Shown in pieces: positions 1 to 8,674 of a DNA stretch of 60,779 nt. Each line of letters begins with the position of its first letter. Position 1 is the first letter of the stretch. The position numbers and the translations under genes are program-made. This stretch comes from Paenibacillus silvestris (GTDB taxonomy: Bacteria > Bacillota > Bacilli > Paenibacillales > NBRC-103111). The DNA is taken from positions 364-61,142 of the forward strand of contig NZ_WTUZ01000011.1 of assembly GCF_009882985.1 (NCBI RefSeq), written 5' to 3'. Below the pieces are notes generated by a model. That model was not told the origin of the DNA. It did no database searches and was given only the letters and a program-made list of their open reading frames with translations.

Positions 1-4
1 ACCT

Positions 5-52
5 AGCAAAAAGGATTAAGTTATCACTAACTTAATCCTTTTTGCTTTTTCT
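5..52. terminator. Bidirectional terminator at the left edge
   Basis: An 18-bp near-perfect inverted repeat (GCAAAAAGGATTAAGTTA with a TCAC loop) is followed by TTTTTGCTTTTT. A-runs and T-runs on both sides let it work in both directions. It probably ends a gene lying left of the window. Confidence 0.85.
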
Positions 53-175
53 GCACCTTTAGTAGTAATTCGAATGGCAGTGAACAAAATTGCTAGTAAT
101 CGCCTCGTGGATTGCAAGTAATGATGCAGGCTCTCCTTTACAATAAAGCCATATCCATGAAGGAGGTTGAGGCGA

Positions 176-913
176 TTGACACAAGTAACAAAGTTCGTAT
201 TAACACAGGAGATGGTCGAGCAATTTTATCGGGAAGGTTTCTTCTATGCTCCTGGTTTTCTTACAAGAGAAATGGTAGACGCCATCAACGAGGAGAACGC
301 TGCTTTTGCCAACGAAAGAGGGACTGGCGAATGGAAAAGTAAAGGCATAACCGATATTGCCAAGGAGCAGGATGAATTCCCTGAGACGACGAGATTTTTG
401 ATGAGTCCGGATATTGTAAGCATTTTAGAACAAATTCTAGGGGATCAAGTTAAACTGTGGATGGGGATGTATGCGGTCGTGGCTCCAAAAGGCAATGGGC
501 TGGAGTGGCATCAGGATAATCAATACACTCATATTCTCGGCCATATGCTTAACGGTTTTATTGCACTGGATGATATCAGCCAGCAGAACGCGGGCTTATG
601 GCTGGCTCCAGGATCGCATCTATTAGGCCGGCAGCCTAATATCAATACAGAGCCTGGTCACAGACGTGCAGCTGAACCGGAGAATGGTGTACCGTGTCCG
701 CCACTCGCACCCGGCGATGCTGTATTCTTCCATCGCGAAACGCTGCATCACAGCAAGAAGAATCATACGGATAAGCCGAGACGCGCATACGCCTTCCAAG
801 TCGCTGCAGCAAGCTGCCGGTACGCCCAGTCGGGCAAACGGCTAGAGGACCGTGTCCTTTTGTCAGGATACGCATTGGCTCGGAATCCAGGAGATTTTGA
901 AGCCAATGCGTAA
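176..913 (+). CDS. Phytanoyl-CoA dioxygenase (PhyH) family protein
   Basis: Predicted Fe(II)/2-oxoglutarate-dependent oxygenase of about 245 residues, normal for bacterial PhyH proteins. The iron site is visible as EWHQDN (His-x-Asp) and a distal His in the HHSKKNH segment, followed by RRAY, whose Arg would bind 2-oxoglutarate. I take TTG at 176 as the start because AAGGAGG at 160-166 lies 9 bases upstream; the in-frame TTG at 167 is too close to it. The substrate cannot be told from sequence; relatives hydroxylate small metabolites or natural-product intermediates. It converges with an AraC regulator at 943-1785, which may or may not control it. Confidence 0.85.
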   Translation: MTQVTKFVLTQEMVEQFYREGFFYAPGFLTREMVDAINEENAAFANERGTGEWKSKGITDIAKEQDEFPETTRFLMSPDIVSILEQILGDQVKLWMGMYAVVAPKGNGLEWHQDNQYTHILGHMLNGFIALDDISQQNAGLWLAPGSHLLGRQPNINTEPGHRRAAEPENGVPCPPLAPGDAVFFHRETLHHSKKNHTDKPRRAYAFQVAAASCRYAQSGKRLEDRVLLSGYALARNPGDFEANA

Positions 914-942
914 TCCAGCTTCGCCGCGGTAATCTGAACTAG

Positions 943-1785
943 CTATGTTGCGGCCTGCTTGCGGTACACGCTTGGTGTCATTCCCCGATGCTCTTTGAAC
1001 ACTTTGTTGAAATAGCTCGGGGTGTTAAATCCGCAGGCCAGGGCTATATCTGTGATGGAATCACGCGTATGCATCAGCATATGCGCTGCATATTGAAGGC
1101 GAAGCCGGATGATGAATTCATGGGGAGTCGAGCCTGTGACTTCTTTGAATTTGGTGTAGAACCAGGTTTTCTTTAGTTCAGAGTGCTGAATTAGCATGTC
1201 AACGTCCACTTCCTCAGACCAATGGGTCATGATATGCTCGATGGCAGTTAGGATGCCGGATAGGGAGGGAGCTCCGAACGATTGCTCCAGCGTATGGTAG
1301 TATCTATGAATTTGGACAAGGATTTGAATGAATAGCGTCATCTGCTGCAGCTCCCAGCCTGGCTGAGCTTCCGTCTTCTCCTGCAGGGCTTCCAAGGCAA
1401 GCCGCATGATGGACTTAGCGTGCGGTGAGGCTGCTGGGATTACCTGCGATGTGTTCATGGTATAGAAAGGGACAAGCAAGCTGTATCCGTTCGGGATGAA
1501 AGCAACATAATCGGGTGAGAAGAGAAGCATGATCCAGCGGCTAGGCTTTCCTTCCTCGCGGGTTAAGTTCCAGTGCGGTTCGAACGGACGCAGCAAAAGG
1601 ACATCCCCAGGATCGGCATAATACCACCGGTCGCCAAGCGGATATTTCATGGTGCTATCAAGTGCGATGCTGACCTCCAGTGCTAAATGCATATGAAATT
1701 CATGCTCCGTATATACAGCCAGCTTTTCTTCGATAATGACACCTTGCGTGACCTTCACATTCTGATCAAAATAAGTTGTAACCAC
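943..1785 (-). CDS. AraC-family transcriptional regulator
   Basis: 280 residues. The N-terminal half looks like the cupin sensor domain of AraC proteins (HEFHMHLALEVSI, then DPGDVLLLRPFEPHW). The C-terminal ~100 residues hold two helix-turn-helix units, ending in the signature DIALACGFNTPSYFNKVFKEHRG (given here only as a position marker: residues about 244-266). GTG start with AGAAGG just upstream. Such proteins usually sense a sugar or small molecule and activate a nearby operon. The adjacent gene is the convergent PhyH oxygenase, so the target is not obvious. Stop codons of the two genes are 30 bases apart with no clear terminator between them. Confidence 0.9.
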   Translation of the reverse strand: MVTTYFDQNVKVTQGVIIEEKLAVYTEHEFHMHLALEVSIALDSTMKYPLGDRWYYADPGDVLLLRPFEPHWNLTREEGKPSRWIMLLFSPDYVAFIPNGYSLLVPFYTMNTSQVIPAASPHAKSIMRLALEALQEKTEAQPGWELQQMTLFIQILVQIHRYYHTLEQSFGAPSLSGILTAIEHIMTHWSEEVDVDMLIQHSELKKTWFYTKFKEVTGSTPHEFIIRLRLQYAAHMLMHTRDSITDIALACGFNTPSYFNKVFKEHRGMTPSVYRKQAAT

Positions 1786-1850
1786 ATATTTCCTTCTCTC
1801 TGTATGAAAGTAACAGGTGAAAACTGGATATAAATAATTAGATAAATTGT

Positions 1851-1879
1851 TTGCTTTTTGTTAAGAATCCTGTTATATT
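1851..1879 (+). promoter_or_regulatory. Sigma-A promoter of the tRNA cluster
   Basis: TTGCTT (1851-1856), 17-bp spacer, TATATT (1874-1879) with a TGT extended -10 directly before it. It lies 42 bases upstream of tRNA-Gly, the first of three tRNAs. Confidence 0.7.
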
Positions 1880-1920
1880 ACTACTTGTCGCTTTGAAAGA
1901 GCGGCATGAAAGACCTACTT

Positions 1921-1995
1921 GCGGAAGTGGCTCAGCGGTAGAGCATCGCCTTGCCAAGGCGAGGGTCGCGGGTTCGATCCCCGTCTTCCGCTCCA
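1921..1995 (+). tRNA. tRNA-Gly (GCC)
   Basis: Complete cloverleaf: acceptor GCGGAAG pairs with CTTCCGC, the anticodon loop TTGCCAA gives GCC, the T-arm GGTTCGATCC is canonical, and 3' CCA is encoded. It is first of a three-tRNA transcript. Confidence 0.95.
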
Positions 1996-2003
1996 TATTA
2001 TAA

Positions 2004-2080
2004 GCGCCCTTAGCTCAGCTGGATAGAGTATTTGACTACGAATCAAAAGGTCGGGAGTTCGAATCTCTCAGGGCGCGCCA
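2004..2080 (+). tRNA. tRNA-Arg (ACG)
   Basis: Acceptor GCGCCCT pairs with AGGGCGC. The anticodon loop CTACGAA gives ACG, whose first base is normally edited to inosine to read CGN codons. The T-loop is GTTCGAATC. Discriminator G and encoded CCA. It lies eight bases after tRNA-Gly. Confidence 0.95.
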
Positions 2081-2108
2081 TTCTTACTTAGAACATACAT
2101 AGGATTAT

Positions 2109-2182
2109 CGGGATGTAGCTCAGCTTGGTAGAGCACCTGCTTTGGGAGCAGGGGGTCGCATGTTCAAATCGTGTCATCCCGA
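2109..2182 (+). tRNA. tRNA-Pro (TGG)
   Basis: Acceptor CGGGATG pairs with CATCCCG, and the anticodon loop TTTGGGA gives TGG. The discriminator A is followed by TCCA rather than CCA, so the CCA is offset by one base and is probably added after processing. The T-loop reads GTTCAAATC. Confidence 0.93.
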
Positions 2183-2190
2183 TCCAAAAA

Positions 2191-2241
2191 AAAGAAGTAT
2201 AATCGATCAGTAGATAGACTGGGAGATTATGCTTCTTTTTA
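2191..2241. terminator. Terminator shared by the tRNA cluster and the DUF1697 gene
   Basis: The stem AAGAAGTATAATC (2192-2204) pairs with GATTATGCTTCTT (2225-2237), followed by TTTTT. An A-run at the left edge makes it also a terminator for the minus-strand gene ending at 2253. Confidence 0.8.
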
Positions 2242-2252
2242 TGTTGTCTGTG

Positions 2253-2825
2253 CTATAGACGCGATGATTCTGTCATTGCATTGGCTAAAGCAACAAGCTT
2301 GCTTAGTGTTTTCCAATTTCGCACGGTAGCAGGGACATCCAGCTTCGGAAGGTTATTGGCCAGCTTGGATTTTAGAATACTGTGTCTGTATAGCAGATAG
2401 AGTTCTCTTCCTTTTGTTCGCAGCTGGTCATTCTCCGTTTGCAACACTTCAAGACGCGCTAAGCTCTCTTTGGACGGCTCCTTAGGCAGAAATGCTACGT
2501 ACAGGCTCTCCGCATCGGACATGGACTCCGCTTCGGCAATTTCATCCGCAGTGTACGGACAATTGTGGGCAATGAAATTAAGTTCCTCCGCTGTTCTCAA
2601 AATTACGGCTAAAGATATATGAAAGACGTTTTCGATTTCTTTTTCAAGCTGTATGCGCAGCGATTCTTCATCCTCATCGGATTCGAACAATACATTGCCG
2701 CTCTGAATATAAGTCTGAACACGAAGCAGCCCAAGCTGTTCCAATGTTTTTCTGAGCTCGGCCATTTTGATGATGTTTTTCCCGCCTACATTAATACCTC
2801 GCAATAACGCAATATAGATCGCCAT
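2253..2825 (-). CDS. DUF1697 family protein
   Basis: About 190 residues, matching DUF1697 in length and in its start (IALLRGINVGGKN, then QTYIQSGNVLF). The family is widespread in bacteria and has no established biochemical role. I prefer the ATG at 2825 over the GTG at 2834, because the purine-rich stretch AGAGAGAAG is then at a workable distance. It stands alone, ending at the bidirectional terminator behind the tRNAs. No signal peptide or membrane segment is visible, so it is probably cytoplasmic. Confidence 0.85.
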   Translation of the reverse strand: MAIYIALLRGINVGGKNIIKMAELRKTLEQLGLLRVQTYIQSGNVLFESDEDEESLRIQLEKEIENVFHISLAVILRTAEELNFIAHNCPYTADEIAEAESMSDAESLYVAFLPKEPSKESLARLEVLQTENDQLRTKGRELYLLYRHSILKSKLANNLPKLDVPATVRNWKTLSKLVALANAMTESSRL

Positions 2826-3169
2826 CCAAGTCACTTCTCTCTTTTAATATACAATCATGCCATTTCCTCAATATCCATACTTTACCATAAAAAAACTGTT
2901 GTTACACGTTAGTTCGTGGAGGGTTGTGTCAACATGTGTCGAAAGTCCCATAGGGATTGGAAAAAGGCTCTGTATCCACTGTGACATGAATCGACGAATG
3001 TGTCTCGCATAAATGCTCATAATGTGTGAAATTATCACTATTCAAGTAAAAAAATATTAAAATTATGGAAAAAATTATTTATAATAGAGGAGATTCTCCT
3101 TAACAAGAAGAACTAGTACTAATTAAATTGTCGGGGCAGTCTACTTGAGAAGAATAAGAGGTATCATCT
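2826..3169. other. Divergent intergenic region before the c-di-GMP operon
   Basis: 344 bases with no credible ORF. It holds the promoter side of the DUF1697 gene and that of the HD-GYP operon. TGTGTC-type words recur at about 2925-3005 (TTGTGTCAACATGTGTCG, then GAATGTGTCTCG) without an obvious function. The part next to the operon is AT-rich and carries the promoter and palindrome listed separately. Confidence 0.5.
3057..3100 (+). promoter_or_regulatory. Putative promoter and palindromic operator of the c-di-GMP operon
   Basis: A perfect -10 box TATAAT at 3080-3085 follows a weak -35 (TTAAAA, 3057-3062). Two bases after the -10 comes the perfect 13-base palindrome AGGAGATTCTCCT (3088-3100), placed where a repressor would block transcription start. 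The messenger leader to the start codon at 3170 would be about 75-80 bases. The regulator is unknown. Confidence 0.5.
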
Positions 3170-4207
3170 ATGCAGAATTCATTGTTTTTCAAGAATGTGA
3201 TAAATTCTGATTCCATCTTCGAATCGATCGGCCAATTGAACGATATCGCCAAAAAATCAATAGGCTGTGAACATATCTCTCTTTTTCTAATGGATGAGAA
3301 ACATCAGATTACCCCTGCTTCTTATTCCGTAAATATTAGTACAGCAGTCATGGAGCAATTAAAGTACATAGTCCTTCAAACACAGTTTTTTTCCCAAATG
3401 CCAGAAGGTTCACGTTTGTCGGTGTATGAGGCAGATGGAATGCTTCGAGATTACCTTTTAAAATCCAGATACGAATGTATCTATGGATTCCACATAAAGC
3501 ACGGCCCTTCGTACGGTGCCCTACTATTCTCATTTCCTTCGGATACTCAGCTGAAAGACGATCAATTGCAGTTATGCAATCTCATCAAGCTCCATATGGA
3601 GCAATTGATTAAAAAGATTCAATTCCGCAAGCAAGTATTAAAGCAGCAGGCTTACGAAAGTCTTTTTAATACATTAAGAGTAAAAGACAGCTTCACAGTT
3701 GATCATTGCTATAATGTTGCTTTCTATTCTACGCTGCTTGGTGCCAAGGCCGGTGTCACTGAAACCGAGTTGGAAACTTTGAAACTAGGCGCTTTGCTTC
3801 ACGATGTAGGGAAATTAGCGATTCCTGATCATATTCTCATGAAGCCAGGCCGTTTAACAGATGAAGAGTTTAATGTCATTCGCCAACATCCTGTGATCGG
3901 ATTCGAATTGCTGAAAGAGCTTCAGGACGTAGAGCACTTATTACCGATGGTAAGGTGGCATCATGAGCGGATGGATGGCCGGGGCTACCCGGATCAATTG
4001 AGCGGATCGGATATCCCCTATCTGGTGCGCATTGTAAGTATTGCCGACGCGTTCGACGCGATGACATCCACGAGAGTTTATCGAAATTCACTTCATGTTC
4101 ATGAAGTAAGAGAACAACTGCTTACTCACGCTGGCAAACAATTTGATGAGAAATTAGTACGGATCTTCTTAAGCATCATCGATGAGCAAATGCAAATGAA
4201 TGGTTAG
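3170..4207 (+). CDS. GAF-like/HD-GYP c-di-GMP phosphodiesterase
   Basis: 345 residues. Residues ~15-150 look like a degenerate GAF sensor domain, and ~160-340 form a complete HD-GYP domain. Visible metal and signature residues are H211-D212 (LLHDVGK), H240 (RQHPVIG), HHERMDGRGYP at 264-274, and SIADAFDAMTS around D293. These features define enzymes that hydrolyse c-di-GMP, normally to GMP. It is cytoplasmic, with no membrane segment. It is the first gene of a four-gene operon and lies 42 bases before a diguanylate cyclase, so opposing enzyme activities are made together. An AGAGGT site precedes the ATG. Confidence 0.9.
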   Translation: MQNSLFFKNVINSDSIFESIGQLNDIAKKSIGCEHISLFLMDEKHQITPASYSVNISTAVMEQLKYIVLQTQFFSQMPEGSRLSVYEADGMLRDYLLKSRYECIYGFHIKHGPSYGALLFSFPSDTQLKDDQLQLCNLIKLHMEQLIKKIQFRKQVLKQQAYESLFNTLRVKDSFTVDHCYNVAFYSTLLGAKAGVTETELETLKLGALLHDVGKLAIPDHILMKPGRLTDEEFNVIRQHPVIGFELLKELQDVEHLLPMVRWHHERMDGRGYPDQLSGSDIPYLVRIVSIADAFDAMTSTRVYRNSLHVHEVREQLLTHAGKQFDEKLVRIFLSIIDEQMQMNG

Positions 4208-4249
4208 TTAACGGAAGACTATTATCGTAATGAAAGATGGGATAAATGA

Positions 4250-5140
4250 ATGAGCGGTCGTATTCTGATCATCGATGATGAACCTCATAATTTGAATATA
4301 CTTCGTATATTTTTGAATTCGTTACACTATGAAATTTTTACCGTTGAAGATGGTACCAAAGCTCAGGAAATGGTCAAGGAAACGACGCCGGATCTGATTT
4401 TACTCGATGTGATGATGCCAGAAATAAGTGGGTTTGAAATATGTAAAAACCTGACTGCGGAAGCTGAATTCGATACGCCTATTATGTTCTTATCAGCCAA
4501 TGCGCAGAAAGAAGACATTTTACAAGGACTCCGTCTAGGAGCCGTTGATTATTTGACTAAGCCTTTTGATCTGGATGTGCTGGAACGGAAAGTTGAGATC
4601 GCCCTCCATCAAAAGGCTAAGATCAAGAACTTGAAGAAAGATAATAAACAGCTCGCCAAGTTGGTCTACGTGGACGCATTAACTGGGCTATATAATCGAG
4701 CTTACCTAGATATTACGATCCGTATGATCAGTGAGGGAACTAAGAAGTTCCAAGCTGCTATGATGGTGGATATGGACTATTTCAAAGATATTAATGATAA
4801 TTTCGGCCATTTGGTCGGCGATCAAGTTTTGCGGGAAGTTGCTGCGATCATACAGTCCAAGGTTTCAAGCGATCATGATTTAGCCTTTCGATATGGCGGA
4901 GATGAATATTTGGTTCTGCTCCATAATGAAGCGAATTGTGTTGAGATAGCTAATAGCATTATTAAGGAAGTAGATAGCTTAAAGGTCAGCCTGGCACCTA
5001 ATAAGCTACAAGAGTTTTCCGTAAGTATTGGATTAACCAATAATTTCGATCCTACCTGTTTTGAGCAAATTATTTCACAAGCAGATGCTGCCTTACTCGG
5101 AGCCAAAAACAGTGGAAGACATCAAATAAAGATTCGCTAG
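4250..5140 (+). CDS. Response regulator with GGDEF output (diguanylate cyclase)
   Basis: 296 residues. An N-terminal receiver domain (D9/D10 acidic pocket, phospho-acceptor D53 in LLDVMMP, K104 in LTKPFD) is joined by a coiled linker (~115-140) to a GGDEF domain with intact GGDEY at 216-220 and DALTGLYNR near 142-150. It should make c-di-GMP when phosphorylated. The inhibitory I-site motif RxxD expected five residues before GGDEF reads SDHD (207-210), so the key Arg is replaced by Ser and classical product inhibition is probably absent. The histidine kinase encoded next is the likely partner. Confidence 0.93.
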   Translation: MSGRILIIDDEPHNLNILRIFLNSLHYEIFTVEDGTKAQEMVKETTPDLILLDVMMPEISGFEICKNLTAEAEFDTPIMFLSANAQKEDILQGLRLGAVDYLTKPFDLDVLERKVEIALHQKAKIKNLKKDNKQLAKLVYVDALTGLYNRAYLDITIRMISEGTKKFQAAMMVDMDYFKDINDNFGHLVGDQVLREVAAIIQSKVSSDHDLAFRYGGDEYLVLLHNEANCVEIANSIIKEVDSLKVSLAPNKLQEFSVSIGLTNNFDPTCFEQIISQADAALLGAKNSGRHQIKIR

Positions 5141-5160
5141 ACAAAGGAGAATGAGGAAAC

Positions 5161-6960
5161 ATGGTCATGGAGCTTATGAGTTTTCAGAAATTGTTTCAGA
5201 TGACAAAAGTCATAAATTCACAGTTTGAGCTGTCAGAAATTTTGCAAGTTTTCGTAGATGCAATCGCAGGAGAGATTACGCAAGCAGATCTGGTTGGTTT
5301 TTTCCTGAAGCAGCCCGATGGTACGTTCAAAGGATATAAAGGCAATAAATTACCTGTTGATATTACGGAATTATTAATCGATCCCAAAGAGGATGAATTT
5401 GTAAGAGATATTTTACGAAATCAAGCGAGCGACTACATCTCTGATACGAGTGTAGACCTGCGTTTGGATCAGTCCAAAAGACAATTACTGAAAATTAAAT
5501 CCATCCTCGGTATCCCTGTTATCGTCGATAATGATGTATTTGGTTTAGTATTCGTCCATGACTTTGGTAAACCAATGAACATTACACCAGAGCAGATGGA
5601 AGTCACAGAAGCCTTCGTTAACATGGCAAGTGTAGCCATTCGCAATATCCGGATGTTTGAGCAGCGCCATTTGCTGATGGAGAAGCAGCAGCTGCTACTC
5701 GATGCGACGAAAGCATTATCAGAATCATTATCGGTGAAAGATGTTCTTAACACGTTTTTTCACTATATGCGCAAAGCAAGTGGATCGAAAGATATCGGGA
5801 TTCATTTATATAATGAAAAAGAACATACGATTGAGCCTTATCAGTTGTCCTCAGAGAACGTGACGATGGATGAATGGAAGGTGAAGCATCGTGAGGTTAA
5901 ATTAACGATTGAAAACGACCGGCTGTTGTATGAAGTCATCACGGAGAAAAAAGCAGCAGCGATCGAGGACGTTTATGCAGATCCACGACCTAATCATAAA
6001 GCGTTCGTTTCCTTTGATATCAAAAGTATTATGGTATTCCCACTGGTGGCCAAAGGCTCCGTGTACGGCGTGGTTGCGATCCCGTCTATCGGTAAGCAGC
6101 GGAAGTATGAAGCTAGCATACTTGAGTTCTGCCAATCCATTTCGGATGCGACGGCAACAGCCTTATCCAATGCGCAGCACACCGAAACACTGGACCATTC
6201 CGTGCATGAGCGATCCATCGAACTACAGCAAGCTAACTTCAAGTTAGAGGGGCTTGTGCGGGAACTGGAACATTTGAACGAGCTCAAAAGTGATTTCATT
6301 GCAACACTGTCGCATGAGCTGCGTACGCCAATTACAGCAGTCAAAGGATCTGTTGATATTCTTGGAAAAGGTATTCTCGGTGATCTCAACGATTCCCAGA
6401 AGGATTTATTGGATATTGCGGCTAAGTCGATCGACCGATTGCTTGATCAAGTGAATGAATTGCTCGATTTTGCCAAAATGGAAAACGGAAAATTTGAACT
6501 TCTTTACACGGAAGCAGACTTCAATGAAATTGTTAAAGAATCCGTCCATATCGTACAGTCGCTTATTAATAAAAAGAAATTGATCCTAGTCGTTGAGACC
6601 GAAGTAGATAAAGATACTGTCGTCCGGGTTGATAAACAACGCATTCTGCAAATTCTGCTTAATCTACTTTCCAATGCCATTAAATTTACGCCTCCACTGG
6701 GTGTAATTACTATAAAAACGAAATTCGAAGATAGTCTGCTCACTGTTGAAGTGCAAGATAACGGGATCGGGATTCCTTTCGAGAAGCAGAAAAATATCTT
6801 TACCAAGTTCTATCAGGCAAATAATCAAATTAATGGGACAGGCCTTGGTCTTGCGATTTCGAAACAGCTGATAGAGCTGCACGGCGGCCGCATTTGGTTC
6901 GATAGCAATGAAGGTCAAGGTTCGGCATTTAAATTCACATTACCCATCGGAAAGGAGTAA
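5161..6960 (+). CDS. Soluble GAF-GAF sensor histidine kinase
   Basis: 599 residues without a transmembrane segment. Two GAF domains (~20-165 and ~185-340) precede a coiled coil (~340-375), a HisKA domain with H385 in LSHELRTP and an HATPase domain with N505 in NLLSNAIKFT and glycine boxes DNGIGIPF and GTGLGLAIS. It probably senses a cytoplasmic ligand or redox state and phosphorylates the REC-GGDEF protein encoded 20 bases upstream. An AAAGGAG site sits before the ATG; the second in-frame ATG two codons later is also possible. It runs almost directly (5 bases) into the ThDP enzyme gene. Confidence 0.92.
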   Translation: MVMELMSFQKLFQMTKVINSQFELSEILQVFVDAIAGEITQADLVGFFLKQPDGTFKGYKGNKLPVDITELLIDPKEDEFVRDILRNQASDYISDTSVDLRLDQSKRQLLKIKSILGIPVIVDNDVFGLVFVHDFGKPMNITPEQMEVTEAFVNMASVAIRNIRMFEQRHLLMEKQQLLLDATKALSESLSVKDVLNTFFHYMRKASGSKDIGIHLYNEKEHTIEPYQLSSENVTMDEWKVKHREVKLTIENDRLLYEVITEKKAAAIEDVYADPRPNHKAFVSFDIKSIMVFPLVAKGSVYGVVAIPSIGKQRKYEASILEFCQSISDATATALSNAQHTETLDHSVHERSIELQQANFKLEGLVRELEHLNELKSDFIATLSHELRTPITAVKGSVDILGKGILGDLNDSQKDLLDIAAKSIDRLLDQVNELLDFAKMENGKFELLYTEADFNEIVKESVHIVQSLINKKKLILVVETEVDKDTVVRVDKQRILQILLNLLSNAIKFTPPLGVITIKTKFEDSLLTVEVQDNGIGIPFEKQKNIFTKFYQANNQINGTGLGLAISKQLIELHGGRIWFDSNEGQGSAFKFTLPIGKE

Positions 6961-6965
6961 CGAAG

Positions 6966-8624
6966 ATGCGGGCGATTGAAGTAGGATTGAGATTTCTTGT
7001 GCAGCAAGGAGTGAAGTATGTATTCGGTATTCCAGCCGGTTCGATCAATGCTATTTATGACGCCCTGTTGGACATCCCAGAGCTTAAGCCGATTGTCGCC
7101 AAGCATGAGAACAGCTCCGGTTATATGGCAGGTTCCTATACGAGAATTACCGGTATTCCTTCGCTATGTGTAGCTTCCAGCGGTCCAGGAGCGACGAATC
7201 TGGTGACGCCGGCAGCGAATGCATGGAAACAGAAGCTGCCCGTTATTTTCATCACGGGATCTGTTCCATCGACCAAGTTAGGCAAGGGCGGCGCGCAGGA
7301 GTTGTATGCGGAGCCGATCTTTGCTTCGATCACGAAGATGAGCCGTACCGTGCTTGATCCGCATGAGCTGCCAGAGATTCTGGCAGAGGCTTATCACACT
7401 GCGATTAGCGGTGTACCGGGTCCTGTTCATCTGGCGATTCCGATCGACATTCAAATGAAGGATATCGGGGAAAGAGAACTTCCGGTTCTACCTGCTTTGC
7501 AGCAGCCGGTTATAGATTTGGCAGCAGTAGAGGCTGCTGTAGAGCGAATCAAGGCAGCAGGCTCCCGTGGAGCCATCTTGCTCGGCAGTGGGGCAAAGGC
7601 AGCTTCGGACAGCATTGTGCAATTCGCCGAAATGCTCGGCTGGGGTGTTGCGACGACACCTCGCGGTAAGGGAGCATTCCCTGAGGATCACCCGCTATCG
7701 CTAGGGGGATATGGCCTTTCAGCTAACTGGAAGGCCAGCGAATATTTGAACGGCGGCAACCACGAAGTGCTGCTTATCATTGGGTCAAGTCTAGGCGAGC
7801 TGGCGACAAGCAATTGGGAACCGCGTTTGGTTGCAGGCCGTGAGCTGATCCACATCGATTATGACGCTAACGAGCTCGGGAAAGTGTATGAGACCCATTA
7901 TCCAGTGCACGGGGAAGTCAAGTTGGTCATCGCGGAGCTTCTTGAGCAACTGTCGGTAGATGGACAGGTGGATGAAGCTGTGAGCGAGGCATTCGCTGGT
8001 CTGGCAGAGGCTGCAGCGGCAACCGAGTCTGGCGAGGAGAAGTGGAATACACGTTCTGCCATCCGTGGACTAAGTGCTGCAGCACCGAAAAATGCACGCT
8101 TCTTTCTGGACATCGGAGAATTCATGACCTACTCGATTCAAAATGTGTTGATCGAAAGTGGACAAGAATTCGATATCGATATCAATTTCGGAGGCATGGG
8201 CTCGGGCCTAGGCGGAGTTCTCGGTGCTCAGCTAGCAGAGCCGAATAGGCCAACGATTTGTATAACAGGCGACGGATGCTTCTTCATGCATGGCTTAGAG
8301 GTACTGACAGCGAAGGAATATCAGCTTCCGATCCTTTTTGTCGTCATCAATAATGCTCGCTTGGGAATGGTCTATCATGGACACATGCTGCAATACAAAC
8401 GATGCCTCGATGATTTCTCGCAAGAGCGAGTAAGTATCGCAGGAATTGCGCGATCCCTTGGGCTGCGTCATGCCGAGATTACATCGCTTGATCAATTACA
8501 GCGTGAACATGTAACGGAGTGGCTATCCTATGGAGAGCCAGTTGTTATAGAAGTTATCGTGGACGGGAACGAAATTCCTCCTATGGGGGAGAGAGTGAAG
8601 TTTCTACAAGGAGCAACGTATTAA
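6966..8624 (+). CDS. ThDP-dependent enzyme, acetolactate synthase/benzoylformate decarboxylase-like
   Basis: 552 residues with the full three-domain layout of this family. The Pyr domain carries the catalytic Glu (KHENSSG, E48), a central domain follows, and the PP domain has the cofactor motif GDG at 435-437 ending at NN 462-463. Members act on 2-keto acids such as pyruvate or benzoylformate. The exact reaction cannot be assigned, and no small regulatory subunit gene follows as with biosynthetic ALS. The ribosome-binding site AAGGAG lies inside the 3' end of the histidine kinase gene, so the two are co-translated neighbours. A strong terminator follows, making this the last gene of the c-di-GMP operon. 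Confidence 0.88.
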   Translation: MRAIEVGLRFLVQQGVKYVFGIPAGSINAIYDALLDIPELKPIVAKHENSSGYMAGSYTRITGIPSLCVASSGPGATNLVTPAANAWKQKLPVIFITGSVPSTKLGKGGAQELYAEPIFASITKMSRTVLDPHELPEILAEAYHTAISGVPGPVHLAIPIDIQMKDIGERELPVLPALQQPVIDLAAVEAAVERIKAAGSRGAILLGSGAKAASDSIVQFAEMLGWGVATTPRGKGAFPEDHPLSLGGYGLSANWKASEYLNGGNHEVLLIIGSSLGELATSNWEPRLVAGRELIHIDYDANELGKVYETHYPVHGEVKLVIAELLEQLSVDGQVDEAVSEAFAGLAEAAAATESGEEKWNTRSAIRGLSAAAPKNARFFLDIGEFMTYSIQNVLIESGQEFDIDINFGGMGSGLGGVLGAQLAEPNRPTICITGDGCFFMHGLEVLTAKEYQLPILFVVINNARLGMVYHGHMLQYKRCLDDFSQERVSIAGIARSLGLRHAEITSLDQLQREHVTEWLSYGEPVVIEVIVDGNEIPPMGERVKFLQGATY

Positions 8625-8640
8625 ATGATGTTGCTGATTT

Positions 8641-8674
8641 AAGCTCTTGGATGCGCGCATCCGAGAGCTTTTTT
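8641..8674 (+). terminator. Terminator of the c-di-GMP/ThDP operon
   Basis: AAGCTCTTGGATGCG pairs with CGCATCCGAGAGCTT with one mismatch and ends in TTTTTT. It lies 16 bases after the ThDP enzyme stop codon. Confidence 0.9.

Noticed and set aside
89..104. Match to a conserved 16S rRNA segment (ATTGCTAGTAATCGC)
   Set aside because: Only about 15 bases match and the flanks do not continue as 16S; probably chance or a tiny relic.
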